NCBI GenBank assembly: GCA_033964015.1
Contig: CM066923.1
Span: 2,046,001-2,110,000, forward strand
Direction: 5' to 3'
Length of the DNA stretch: 64,000 nt
Origin: Scolanthus callimorphus
Taxonomy: Eukaryota > Cnidaria > Anthozoa > Actiniaria > Edwardsiidae
Of this stretch, positions 45,043 through 56,669 are shown one piece after another. The stretch's first letter is position 1. Each line of letters begins with the position of its first letter. Both the position numbers and the translations under genes were made by a program. A model generated the notes under the pieces. The model had not been told where the DNA came from. It searched no databases and saw nothing but the letters and a program-made list of their open reading frames with translations.

Positions 45043-46186
45043 ATTGAGTGACCTGGAAATCCATGGGAAAGGAAGGGGCTCAGTAGGGAAAATATCCTAG
45101 GGATTCATTAGAAAATTCCATTGGGCTCCATCAGAAAATGCTGAAAACATCCAAGGGACCAAATGGGGAAGGCAGTTAGAAGGCACAAAATATCCATGGG
45201 CCTTTTTCCCACATTCTAGAGCAAATTTCGAACAAACAGGTTCCAAGGGGGTGCAAAGGAATTTCCCTCAATAGGGGCAGTACACAAACATTGAAATCCA
45301 AGGGGGACATTGACAATTCCCTCAGTAGTGGTAGCTACCATTCAGTTGTCCAAGAGGGTCTACAATTGATTGATTGATTGGTTTTCCAATAATCGATTAC
45401 ATCAATTAAGACAGTGTACTGGTCTATTAACATTGAGAAAACTATCACAAATCTATGGGGTTCAAAACCCAGGGGGGACTCGGGAGGGATGCTCGTCGTA
45501 TCTTTTAGGGGTTAAAATTCAGGTTCCGGGTATCTTTTAGGGTATAAGATGAAAAAAACAGTAATTTTCCCAGAAAATGGTATCTTTAAGGGTCTTCGCA
45601 GCAAAAATATGAGGGCTTAGTGTGCAGGTAAAGCTGTATTCCCAGCCATTGTTTGTTGTGCGATCATTACTGGAATTTGAGAGTCATGTTGAAAATGGTA
45701 TCTTTTAGGGGTTAAAATTATGGTTGACAACGCCTAAATTGGTATCTTTTGGTGTTGAAATTTAATTTTCCTGATGAGCAGCCCTGCCCGACGATGTATG
45801 GGAACCCAGATTTTTGCAGATTTTGTCATTTATAGCTATTGTTTTTCTCCTTGAGCATTGGTAGAGTAAATGGGTAGATGGCTAATAATTAATGTACTTT
45901 ATGATATTTCCTAATCATCAGAGTATTATCACATGATATCACCACCAGTCACGTCAAGATAAAAGATGGCACTCATGAACTTATGGGTGACACATCACTA
46001 GTCGAGCCATTAGCATTTGTCAGGGGGTCCCTGTACCATTTCATAGGGGAATTAACTGAGTCATTTGGATCTGATGCAGTACTTAAGGCAAGAATCACTA
46101 GCTGTATTGATGGAATGGACATGGCATTGTTTCAACAAGCACTGGAGATGAGAAGACAATATTTACAAAAGCTGTCAACAACTTGA
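44626..46186 (+). CDS. TEN1: TEN1, CST telomere-capping complex subunit (2 exons)
   Basis: Exons 44626-44720 and 45922-46186 join in phase 2 into a 119-residue protein. The start sits in a good context (CCAAAATGGCG), the donor is AAG|GTAGGT and the acceptor CATCAG. The sequence shows the landmarks of animal TEN1: SIRTWGR near residues 26-32, a single OB-fold-sized body, SLVEP near 57-61, GSLYHFIGEL near 67-76, VLKARITSCIDGMDM near 85-99 and a C-terminal helix ALEMRRQYLQKL. Human TEN1 is about the same length (123). TEN1 binds STN1 and CTC1 in the nucleus to form CST, which binds single-stranded telomere DNA and aids lagging-strand fill-in. It is head-to-head with the giant gene. The intron holds a 58-base C run. 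No break is visible. Confidence 0.88.
44985..45042. repeat. Poly-C run of about 58 bases
   Basis: An unbroken C tract in the TEN1 intron; exact length is likely unreliable. Confidence 0.95.
45922..46186 (+). CDS. TEN1: TEN1 exon 2 (terminal)
   Basis: Starts after TTTCCTAATCATCAG with one base completing Arg, VLSHDITTSHVKIKDG, and ends LQKLSTT with TGA at 46184-46186. Confidence 0.88.
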
Positions 46187-46282
46187 CAAATTGGGAAATT
46201 CTCAAACCAAGACCTTGGTATGGTAACAGCTCCTGTCATACCTGAAGAAGGTCAGTACTGGTTGACCGAAATATCATATATA

Positions 46283-46288
46283 AATAAA
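46283..46288 (+). promoter_or_regulatory. Possible TEN1 polyadenylation signal AATAAA
   Basis: The first AATAAA after the TEN1 stop, 97 bases downstream. No experimental support; the local sequence resembles a repeat end. Confidence 0.4.
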
Positions 46289-47555
46289 AATTACTTCTAT
46301 AAGGTGTTAATGGATGATTCCAGCTATAACAACAGCTACTGCTACTTGTACGTGGTTCTGCAAAAACTTTACTGGCCTTCATTCCTGTCACCTCTATGGT
46401 ATTTAACCTTGTTGGAGCAATGGCTTGTAGTAGTTAATTTTTTCCAGACAAAAGACTGACCTAAAAAATTTACAGTCAAAACAAAATTATGACTATACTA
46501 TAGTAAGGCCCTGTGTCAGTACTCCAGACTTGAAGTGATGGGCATTTGAGAAGGATTTTGGAGTTTGCAATTTTCCAAAGAATTTATAAGGTGTCCAAAT
46601 TTAGTCCAAACCCTTGTTGAGGAAAGGATTTTTGGGGAATCACAAACAAGGGATGTTTTGGATACTGAAAAAAAAAGGATTCTTGTACATAGCTCCCAGG
46701 CTGGGAGACCTGTAGCTTGGATTCTTGGAGGAGGTTTCATTGTCCTCAGTTTTTCTGAGAAAACATAATATAAACAACGTTTACATAGCATTTTTGTCAT
46801 GTTTTTTGATCAAAAACTCATTTTTTGTGCCCCTCCTATAGGCATATTTCTTGTGATGTCAATGTTTACATATTTAAAGCAATCGTGAAAATCAGCAAGC
46901 ATAACAGAGCTACAAAAATATATGTTCTGAATCTTTTTTTTTGGAGGCTGTGCACAGGTTTTTAAAAATGAGTGGGTTGCTGTGTTTGGTACAAGGCTCA
47001 TTAGCCCACACATTTTCTCTAAAATGAACATGTAACTATGCCCTTACAACTGAATGTTTAACCTTTAAATGTTCGGAGTAGTTTTCATTTGCTGTCCGCT
47101 ATTCCTATTCAATGGTGATTATTTTTGAGCTTCTTCAAACATTGTGAATCTAGACCCTGCTTATGCAAATGAGCCCAAACTGTAAACATAAAAACCTCCT
47201 ATACAGGCATGGCTCTACAGGATTCACTTTTTTAACAAGAAATAGAGCATATGGATTCCTGATTACATCATCACCTACCAATGCCTTAAATAGACAGAGA
47301 TACAAATTTTATAAAAAGAAATGTTTTTTTTTTTTTATGGGATTGGACTAGTTTTTCCACCACAGGCAACCCAGCAAATGTTGGCTAACATCATTCTCTG
47401 CAGGGTTGGCACTTTTAATGTATAAACACGAAAATTTTCTTGTTACTACTGTAATTCTGCCAGAAATAGAGAACAAATGAAAAGCCGCCGAGAATGAATC
47501 TGTTTGGTCACGCATGGGTACACACATATGTCCGTTATTGACCGGTGTGTATGGT

Positions 47556-47563
47556 TATAAATA
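47556..47563 (+). promoter_or_regulatory. TATA-like box upstream of the EGF receptor gene
   Basis: TATAAATA lies 133 bases before the ATG at 47696, with an inverted CCAAT (ATTGG, 47588-47592) downstream of it. A plausible core promoter for the EGF gene; the transcription start was not determined. Confidence 0.4.
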
Positions 47564-47695
47564 CCCGTGACTCAATCCTCGCATCTGATTGGCTAATTCC
47601 CAGGCAAAGCCTCATCTCCCATGACGATCGCACGCGTTCCATCGAAAATACACAAAATCCAAACTTGACAGCGGTCGGACATTCCACGGCAGAAA

Positions 47696-49037
47696 ATGGG
47701 TTCTAGAAAGCTTTCTTTATTGCTAGTTTTCTGGTTCTGTCCTCAAACTGCGCTGCTAAGCAAAGCCAATGTCGATCTGAGCACTCCTTGTGTCCCGAAT
47801 CCTTGTCTGAATACCGGAGTATGCTCCGTGAACGGGACAAGTTTCGCCTGTCAATGTCCTCAAGGATTTCAAGGGAGTAAATGCGAAATTCTTCCGGGAC
47901 AATGCATTACGAATCCTTGTATTAATGGGATATGCCAGCTTGATAGCACAGGAAACACAAAGTGTTTCTGTACTCCTGGTTATGCTGGTAGATTTTGCGA
48001 AATCAACGAAGATGAATGCGCTTCGTCTCCATGCCGAAATGGCGGCTTGTGCTTTGACCGAGTCAACAGCTACAAATGCGAATGTAAACCTGGAACTTAC
48101 GGACTTCATTGCGAACTCCTTGAAAAAGACCTTCAAAAATGTGTACGGGGATGCGATGGGGGAGTTTGCTGGCGAAACGAGAGTCGTGTTATTTCAGTCG
48201 AATGGGGGTACGGAAAGTTTCTTTGCAACACGCAACATTCTTGTTTTGGTTTGCCGAATGGCACGCTTGCTGTAACACCTGATGACGGGTACATTGATGT
48301 ACAGCTGAGGCCACAGCAGATACAGCTCGGCGATAGTTTAAACTTCACCATGGATGTGGATATGGCTGCATATGTGAAGATACGTCCCTATTATAGCAGC
48401 AGGGAGGAATTCTTTTCCTGTAACCAAACATCGGGAACATATCTAACATCAGGTCCTGTTTCGTCTCTTTTGCTTGGACCGGAATTACTCAAAGAAGGAC
48501 GTATGATTTTTATTGATAACGTTGATACCATATTCAGATGTGAATTTGGGCTGCGATTGAATGTGAGTGTCAAAGTCAATAAATGTGAAAATACTGGCTC
48601 AGCAGACCTTTGTTCTGATCATGGCCAATGTTTGACCAGCTTTGGCATGTCTGCATACCAGTGCAAATGTTGTGGAGGATTCAGAGGGGAATTCTGTGAA
48701 AAGGACGATCACTGTTTTTCAAAACCATGCAAAAATGGTGCAAAATGTCACAATAAAGAAGGCGATCCAAATGAATTATACACTTGCACCTGTGCACCAG
48801 GTTATGAGGGACGTCACTGCAGTAAAGTGATTGACATGTGTGCATCCAAACCCTGCAAAAGGGATGCTACTTGTACCCCTCTGGTTAATGACTTTAATTG
48901 TGCTTGCCCCAGGGGTTATACAGGAAAGATATGCGATGCTGAGTTAGATGCCTGCAGCTCTAGTCCTTGCGAAAATGGCGCGACATGTGTCAATAAACTG
49001 GATACCTTTATATGTCTGTGCACACCAGGATATACAG
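47696..49037 (+). CDS. EGF gene exon 1: signal peptide, EGF 1-3, unique domain, EGF 4-7
   Basis: A long open exon of 447 codons plus one base. The start ATG is preceded by CACGGCAGAAA and begins the hydrophobic leader [14 protein letters not shown]. The seventh EGF is split by the phase 1 intron after CTPGYTG. Confidence 0.92.
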
Positions 49038-52000
49038 GTATGAATCGTTTATAGTTTTCTTCATTGTTGCTTTGCCCTGCTATGTAATTCTTGGCATATT
49101 TCCACCGTTCTTTACTCATTGCTATGTGGAAACCCCAGTTTGCCTACCAGTAGGGTAAGGGGACTTAAGACTTTTACGGATAAACTTGCTGCATTTTTGT
49201 GCTGTTTACTTTTTTCATTGTGCTTTTTGTAACACAGTTTATTTATCAGCAGCCTAAAAATATACAAAAAATGAGCGGAAAAGCAATGGATAGAAGGTAC
49301 AGATAAATCACCTATTTTCAGAAGGTGCTTAACTTGTATCACCTACCACAAATCTTTTATGGTGCAGTTTTTGACACATTTTTGAAAGTCATTTTAAAAA
49401 TGGCTTCACTTTATTTTTTAATCTTGAGAAGATACATTGCTCCCTCTTATCAGTTTTGTGGTTTCCCATTTTGCATATTTATTATGCATAACCTCACCAT
49501 CAATAAAATATACCCAAGCTGAGTATGACTTTTTAACATGCATATAATTTTACAGACTTTTCGACAACAGCTGCCATTGGTGTTCATTTTTCTAAAATCT
49601 ATAAAAATGTAAAGTTTGGTACAATGTTGCCACATTTGTTTTTATTAGGTAACATTCCAAAAGATTGTATTATTTTTTGTCAAAAATATCCTTATCTAAA
49701 TTGGCAATTATTGAATGGCTGGACAGTTTCATTAAGAATTTACACAGTAAAATTTTTAATGGAATAGCAAATATTTTAAAAATTGGCAAACGTAGAAAAT
49801 GTGTGAGCTTTCATTGATTGGAGATTTGATAAAGACAAAATATTGGATTTTTTTGTCACCATTCTTGAGGTTATCACTTTTCAACTAAAACTTTGCTATA
49901 CACTATGATGCAACTGGAGTTCCTTTTGAGTTTCCAGCTCTGTGTTGCTGTGAATCCTTAATCGTTTTGCCTTCGGTCCTCAAAAGCATTCTGACAGCAG
50001 AAATTAAGTCATGATAAATGATCTATGCTATCTAAATTTATAACTATTGCCTCAGGAAAGTTTTTATTATTTTGTATCTTGTGGTTAGGTGTGACCTGCA
50101 AGTAACCTGTCAAGGTTACTCACCTGCATCTTTTGATGTTTAATTACACAATAGCCTGCTCACTACCCTGCGAGCAGTGATTTCCTCCTCTCTTAGGCCG
50201 GCGGCTAGCGAGGGAGAGAAACCACTGCGAGCAACCGTTTGGTTCTCCGTCGAGTAACGCAAGTCACATCTGGCGCTAATGGATGGATTTAACACATGGG
50301 ACTTGACCTTTCGCGTGACAACTTCCAGCTAGACTGTAAACCAGTTTTCCGTAATTTTCCAGCTCCGAAGTGTTAGAATTTCATCAAAAACATACCGATA
50401 AGCTTACTTTTGCTTTTAGAAATTTGTTATGGCGTGTTTGAGCGTTATTTCTGTGCGAGTTTGCTTTTAAATGACTTCTTTGGATTCGTGGCGATTTCAA
50501 CTGTTGATTGAACATGTCATCACATACCAGTGTCAAACGGGATTAAAACCGGTTTTACTGCTTTTGAGTTAATTTATTCATCCAAGTTTGTGGACGGCGC
50601 TAAATGGTCGCTCGCAGTGGTTTCTCTCCCTCGCTAGCCGCCGGCCTAAGAGAGGAGGAAATCACTGCTCGCAGGGTACCTGCTCACAGGCATTGGAGAG
50701 TAACTGTTTTAGGTCGAGAAATGCCATCTTGGATTTGTGACAAGGTTATGGCCACACGAAAGCAAACTGGCATTTCTCTACCTAAAACTACTCTCCAAAG
50801 CCTGTGAGCAGGCTAATTTCACAATTTCAGCAAGACATGCTTGTTACAGTGGAACCCAGCTAAAGTGTCTTTAAACATTTAAAAGCATGAGTGAAGGGTT
50901 TTTTTGTGTGCAATGATGCCGAATTTGTAGTATCGCAATGATATAATGTCAAGATTCTGATTTTGTTTGGCTGATTCTGCGCTGTCAATCAAAACATAAA
51001 TCACAATGAAAACCAGTTTTTTTGCCTTATAAAATATGTTTATTAGAAAGGTGTACTCACACACGCTTGGAAGTAAACTCTGACTTGCAACATCATAGTT
51101 GTGTAATTTCTTGCAACAGTTTGTAATCTCTCTTTATTTTAGGTTCCCACTGTGAAGTCAACATTAATGAATGTGCATCAAGTCCTTGTCAGCATGGTAC
51201 TTGCATAGACCATATTAATGGTTATAAATGCTACTGTAAGCCAGGGTTTGGTGGCACAAACTGTGGCCTGAACCTTAATGAGTGCCTCTCCAATCCCTGT
51301 TACAATGGAGGATTCTGTGTCGACGAGGAGAACAACTACCGCTGTGCCTGTGGCCATGGTTTCCGTGGTAAACACTGTGAAGTTGATCTGGACTTATGCA
51401 AAGAAGATGGGTGGTGTGTGAATGCCATATCCTGTGTTGATAAGGGTAACCATGTGGATTGCCAGTGCAAACCTGGTTATACTGGCGCAAACTGTGGGGT
51501 AGATATCCATGACTGTGTTCATCAGCCCTGTCAGAATGGAGGAACATGCCGTGACTTGGTAAATGACTTCAAGTGTCTATGTAACAAGGGGTTCACTGGC
51601 AAGACTTGTGAAAGTAAGTATGAGGATACCAGAGTATGCTTTGACTATTAAAACAGAGATCAGTGTTGAACTTCATTTGGGCTTGTACATGTGTGGTGTT
51701 TGTGTTGCACTTTGAGTTTCTGTTTGTTGAAGTTTGGGTCAGTCAGATTGTGAACTTAAACCAAACACACAAATTACGATACTTGTGTTTAGTTCCAACA
51801 TCATGTCCAGGGTTTCAGCCTGGCCACAACAACATTAACTCACTTCACCTTAGAGTTCTAGGCAACAAGAAGCTGCTTGTATTAAGATTTGAGGGGTGGC
51901 ACCTTAAGCGATATAGTATATACCAGTACCACCCCTCATTCACTGGTTTCTATTTTTGCTCTAATGAAGGGCTAAGGCTCGGAACGTCAACATGAACAGT

Positions 52001-54851
52001 GCTATTACAATATTCTTGGAACTCCATTCTTACTACAATCTCTTTTAGTCTCATCAGAGCAGCCTAAGCCAACTCCAGATACAAGGACCTTGCCTCTTCA
52101 AATCCTAACTGAGGATTGTCATCTGCTAAAGGTAATAGTTATTGTTATTATTCATAGCAGTCTAAAGTCCAATTACATGTACGAGTACAGCCAATTACAC
52201 AGGGTAAATACACTGGAGCTGTGCCATTAAATTTGGTACTTGTACCACTTTTTATCCATACCCAAGAAAAATCTCCGACCTGCATAGCAAAATACTGACT
52301 TAATCCTTCCTCCATCTGATAAATAATCCACAATGCTTACGGTACAAGAGACCAGAAAACCTGTTCCAAATAACAAATGGTCAATATAATAATACAGTTT
52401 AGTATAAACCAACTAATGGTCTATTACAAATCCTGCGTTCTGATTGGCTGAGCTACTAATGGTCTATTAGTGATAGACCATGCCTGGCAAAACCACCACT
52501 TTCTTTGCAAGGAAACTTGATTTTTCAACATAAAATAATGGAATTCATTGCCAAAACTGACCAACTAGTTGGCTTATACTAAAACAATTAGACCTCTCGT
52601 CCTTATGTGCTATGATATCAATAGACCATTCGGCCTTCGGCCTCATGGTCTATTCATCATAGCACATTTGGCCTCGAGGTCTAATTGTTAAATATATGCT
52701 GATTCTTTTACATGTTAATATGGGACACAATGATGGATGAATAAACCTCCTTTTCTTTGATAAATACAAAGCCCTAAGCGTCAACCCTTTTTCTTAGAGA
52801 GTCAGGGCTTGAAATTGCGCCCGATACAGGCGTAAATACACCTAAAGAATTTCCTTTTATGCCTAACTTCTGCGTAAAATAACGACTGTGTTTTCAGTTT
52901 CTACAGTGTTCTTCTAGTGGATTTACACCTAGAGTTTCGATGAATTGTGCCTATAATGTTGGTACAAGGCGGAAAACTATGACTATGATTATTTCTTAAT
53001 TCCAAGACCTGAGAGTAGCTTCATTAATATGCTTCCCTTGTTTGCACTCTGTTATTCCTACAGTTTTTTGATTGAATTTTACCCATATGTACTTCGTGTT
53101 CTATTCAGAATTCTGTCCTGGCCAAAGATATTTTGAAGAACATTACATATCACATGGCATCTAGCTGCAATTGTGCATTTACTGCGCATCACCTGCACCA
53201 TGAGAGCATGTCAATCCAGTGTACGGATAGTATCAACGCCAGACTGACTGTTAAGATATCTGGTGTGGCTAAGATCTCATCTGCTCAGCTGGAGTGTCTG
53301 CTCTGGCAAAACCTGAAGAACCACAGCAATGTGTTGGATCTAGGTGAGAGAGCTTAATGTACATTGCTTCTTTGTATGACTTGTATGCCAGGCAAAAACT
53401 GACACCAGAGAGAGCGGATTGTCACTAAAATGTTCCCATCCCCTTTAGAAATTTAAGAATAAATTGCTCCAGGAAACCATGTGTCATAAATCATTTTATA
53501 GCCTGCTATGCCATGGGCAGATTTTGAAGTAAGGAGGCTCAATAGAGACAATGTATGGCAAAGTGCAGGCTGACAGATAACATATGAAAAACTGCTGAAA
53601 AGTGATGGGTTCTGCAACGTACAGTTGTGTGTCTGGGGACCAACTAAACCCAGATAAATTCTCCCAGCTAAAAAAGTAACGGAGCTTTCATTTCAAACAT
53701 CTATTGCCGACCTCTTTCGAAGAAGTAAATGAACAGAAAATACCCATGAAAAGTATTTTGCTGCTAAAAACCGTTTCCCTGTTTGCTGCTAAAACCGTTT
53801 CCCTGTTTACGTTCTAGGTCATGATACCTTCCTTGTTGGCATGGAGAATGACATGGCATCCAAGTGTAAACGCTTTGGATACCATGACAATAAAAAGATT
53901 GGCGTTGCGGCCAAGACAAAGGAATCCAGTACTAACTTGGCTATCACGATAGGCTCTGTGTGTGTAGTGGCAGGGTTAGTTGTTGCCGCTATTGTTGTCT
54001 GCTGCAGGTGCAGGAACTCACGTCCTCCTACCCTCAAGAAACACCAAGCCAGGTGAGTTGATCTTTCTTCACATTGATCGTGAGTGAGCGCAATCCCAAG
54101 GAGAGTTACCTTCCTCTTATTTTCTCGTGTTTTGAAATAAGTTTGGTTGAATACACCTGGGTGTCTTACTGGTAACCTTCTGGCTAATGTTTTTAGGACT
54201 TGACTTGCGCGTCATTGGAGACCTAGATCCCGTTCACATGAGACCGGTGCAAAACCGGACCGGCACAATTCTGGTAACGGTAACGCCTGTTCATACGGTC
54301 CCGGACAATTCTACCACGTTTTGCAACAGTGTTCACACGGCCAGACCTAGCTTTTCCAAAATCGGTCCGGTACCGCAGGTCCCGTGTGAACGCGCGACGG
54401 ATCCGTACAAGAGTTGCACCGGTCCGGTTTTGTACCAGTCTCGTGAGAACGCGGTCCTAGGGTATCGCTGGATCGTTGCTGGCGCCTCGTTTACGATTCG
54501 CAACGCCCTGCGTATCCCAGGATGTGTCTTGCATGAGAAGCAAATTCTTTGGGTTTTGTACCATATTTTGTGCTTCAATACGAAAACACTGTTAACAATT
54601 GCTACACAGACTCGGTCTCTTATCTGTTTCTAATGCAAAATAGACATAGAATCTGAGTAAATGAATACTGACTGGTCGTGTATGTTTATTTAAGAGTTGA
54701 AGACGACCGGATCAACCGACTAAGTGGTGAACTCATTGATGCCGTTGCCCCTACACCCAAGTCTATGTACAGGACAAGTGGAGGCTACCATAACTATGCA
54801 TTCAGTGGTCGGTTCGACCCAGAAAACCCAATCAAGTCCAAGAGAGTGTGA
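47696..54851 (+). CDS. EGF-repeat single-pass membrane protein (6 exons, 840 aa)
   Basis: Exons 47696-49037, 51143-51613, 52049-52131, 53109-53343, 53818-54052 and 54695-54851 join in phases 1, 1, 0, 1, 2. A signal peptide covers about residues 1-24. Three EGF domains follow (32-63, 70-101, 108-139), then a unique region with few cysteines (about 140-293), then eight EGF domains (297 to about 603). Two of them fit the calcium-binding EGF consensus well ([10 protein letters not shown] and [10 protein letters not shown]). Several carry the C-x-(D/N)-x4-(F/Y)-x-C-x-C hydroxylation pattern, for example [12 protein letters not shown]. After a Pro/Thr linker comes a juxtamembrane region of about 110-140 residues, a helix at about 751-773 and a 67-residue tail ending KSKRV. 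The layout resembles Notch-ligand, Notch or fibropellin-like surface proteins, but there is no DSL, LNR or ankyrin region, so I give no symbol. The partner is unknown. Confidence 0.9.
49038..51142. other. Intron 1 of the EGF gene
   Basis: 2.1 kb, AT-rich, without coding signal; contains the nested inverted repeats at 50155-50815. Confidence 0.75.
50155..50815. mobile_element. Nested inverted repeats in EGF gene intron 1
   Basis: Outer arms CTGCGAGCAGTGATTTCCTC...GAGAAACCACTGCGAGC (50169-50233) and their inverse (50608-50674). Directly beside them, an inner pair TGCTCACAGGCATTGGAGAG / CTCTCCAAAGCCTGTGAGCA (50681-50812). Confidence 0.85.
51143..51613 (+). CDS. EGF gene exon 2: end of EGF 7 and EGF 8-11
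   Basis: Acceptor TATTTTAG, phase 1 on both sides. [18 protein letters not shown] to KGFTGKTCE with four complete EGF modules. Donor GTAAGT. Confidence 0.92.
52049..52131 (+). CDS. EGF gene exon 3: linker
   Basis: [16 protein letters not shown] then [12 protein letters not shown], between CTTTTAG and GTAATA. A short Pro/Thr-rich stalk piece with phases 1 and 0 that fit both neighbours. Confidence 0.8.
52398..52697. mobile_element. MITE with TAGTATAAACCAACTAATGG, copy 2
   Basis: In the EGF gene intron 52132-53108. Differs from copy 1 at only a handful of bases, suggesting recent mobility. Confidence 0.85.
53109..53343 (+). CDS. EGF gene exon 4: juxtamembrane domain
   Basis: [20 protein letters not shown] to [18 protein letters not shown]. 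Cysteine-containing and not EGF-like; I do not recognise the fold. It could be a SEA-like or autoproteolysis-type stalk domain, but no motif proves this. Confidence 0.85.
53818..54052 (+). CDS. EGF gene exon 5: transmembrane helix
   Basis: Carries the hydrophobic stretch [20 protein letters not shown], followed by the basic, cysteine-rich stop-transfer CCRCR. Phase 1 in, phase 2 out. Confidence 0.9.
54224..54460. mobile_element. MITE with CCGTTCACATGAGACCGG ends
   Basis: TAGATCCCGTTCACATGAGA and TCTCGTGAGAACGCGGTCCTA are inverted about 237 bp apart, in the last intron of the EGF gene. The 148-codon ORF over it is incidental. Confidence 0.75.
54695..54851 (+). CDS. EGF gene exon 6: cytoplasmic tail and stop
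   Basis: [19 protein letters not shown] then a Tyr-containing end ([12 protein letters not shown]) to KSKRV and TGA at 54849-54851. Acceptor ATTTAAG; one base completes Arg. Confidence 0.85.
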
Positions 54852-55544
54852 AAAACCCTCGTAAAAATTGTGGCTAAGTAACAAGAATGCTTGAGCGCCC
54901 ATCAAGCGTTCGAAGAGACGCTCTAAAGCAGAGTAAACATTTCCAGTTCTTCAGCAATTTAGTGGAGGCCTTTTCTTTTTGGTTGGAGTGGTTCCTTCGT
55001 GTTTGTTCCGCGTGAAGATGAGAGATCTAGTGAAGAAAGTTAAGTACGACTTCAATAGAAAGAACAGTAAACGTTGTATACCGTCAAAGGACATTTTGAA
55101 AGTGAACATGCGTGCAAATTATCGGCAAATTATCTTCAGCAAAACATTCTCGTACCCAGAGCTCCTCATGCTCGTCACTTCGCGGCGAGGCTCTGATGAT
55201 TTTGCTGATTGGCGTACTAGCAACGTCTCATTTGCCCCATGAACACAACTTTGCGCGCCCGAAACAAAAGTACACCAAAATATTTGATGTCCACGCTTAA
55301 GCAAAGAGCGGTCTACAAAAATTCTCGACAAATAATGATTTCGTGGTAGGTTTGTACATTTTTGCCGCCAAGGAGGATATTAAGATGAGGTCAGGTGAAA
55401 ATCCCACAATAACAAGGAATCCTCGAATCCACATGCTATTTGAGTCTTTTTTTTTTTCGAGTGTCCTTCAGGCACTACCTGCAGAATACTGAGCCGTGAA
55501 CCTAACTTTCAAGTAGTTTCTCTAATGTAATCACGAATCCTCCT

Positions 55545-55815
55545 GTGGCGCATTGGGCAGTTACAATAAATATCCGCCCTCCCCCTGTTGAGAAATTCGC
55601 AATTCCAGGGTGGGTGGTCATAAAAAGTTCTGGAGTCCCAGGGTGGATACCTGGACCAAAATTCCAGGGGGTAATCCAAAAGTATGGCTTTCCACGGTGG
55701 GTGAACATAATTCAAAGAAATTGCGCAAGGGGTCATGAAAAAATTCTCTGCAAATCAAGGGTGGGTAGCGACAACCTATACGTTCAAGGGGGTGGCTGAA
55801 AATGAAGTCCTCACC
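55545..55815. repeat. Dispersed CCACCCTGGAATTCC repeat (copy 3, inverted)
   Basis: The reverse-complement form: ATTCCAGGGTGGGTGGTCAT, GTCCCAGGGTGGATACC, CCAGGGGGTAATCC. Lies downstream of the EGF gene. Confidence 0.7.
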
Positions 55816-56508
55816 AGTTGGGGCGGATTATTTTTGCGACTGCAACGAAGAATGTGTATGTGGAGGGGGGGATTTGAAAAATCAAACCGTTGAGTCCATG
55901 GTACGAGGAGAAGAGCCAGTACCTGATGGCATGGTGTTGCCTTTATTTATAGATATAGATATATTAATAAAACCATTAAAATGATCTTGTAAATACAAGC
56001 CTCGATGATATTTTGTATGTATACTTAATGCGTATTAACTGTTATTAAACTCAAATAATGTGACGAACGCTTTGATGAATGAGAGTAAAATGCGATGTAG
56101 CCTGCTAGCAGGCGTTGGTTGGCTTTTTTAGGTCGTTTTACGGCAAGAAACGAGCGAGAATCCCTGCTAGCAGGTTAAATGCGATGCATCTGAAACCACA
56201 AAGATACCTCTTCCTCGGTCCTTTCAAATTGCATCCTGAATACGACTGAACAGGCGCTCTAACTTTTCGAATTATTTAGGCTAAAATGATTCGTATATAT
56301 TAGTGTCCGCAGTTTCGCATTATACAATGCTTCCGAGTACTGCAGAATATCCCACGCGTCGCTTGTATTTTCTGGTATACACACGAGCCTTTCAGGTGGA
56401 ATATTCTGCACCACGCTACAGAAAATTAAAGGCAACGTTTTTCGTAAATGCAATGCACAATGGGAAAGTTGAGTTCTAAAAGGCATCGACCGTTTACTAA
56501 AGGAATGC

Positions 56509-56669
56509 CAGGGGCGTAGCCAGGAATTTGGAGGGGGGGCGGATAGTGAAGACATGGGACGAAAATGTTCAAATATCTTCCAGCAAATACAGTAAATGTA
56601 TGGAAAAATTTCCCGAGAAGGGGGGGGGGGGGGGGGGCGACGCCCTGTGCCCCCCTGGCTACGCCCCTG
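56509..56669. mobile_element. MITE CAGGGGCGTAGCCAGG, with 5-bp target duplication
   Basis: The ends CAGGGGCGTAGCCAGG and CCTGGCTACGCCCCTG are perfect inverses. AATGC lies on both sides (56504-56508 and 56670-56674). Ends of this kind are widespread in animal genomes. Confidence 0.85.

Larger units (their letters stand above)
46187..47695. other. TEN1 to EGF gene intergenic region
   Basis: AT-rich, no supported coding exon or strong repeat apart from the TATA-like and poly(A)-like sites noted. The short ORFs here lack coding character. Confidence 0.6.

Noticed and set aside
54187..54633. 148-codon plus-strand ORF in the EGF gene's last intron
   Set aside because: It reads through a MITE with inverted ends; the true last exon at 54695 joins in frame without it.
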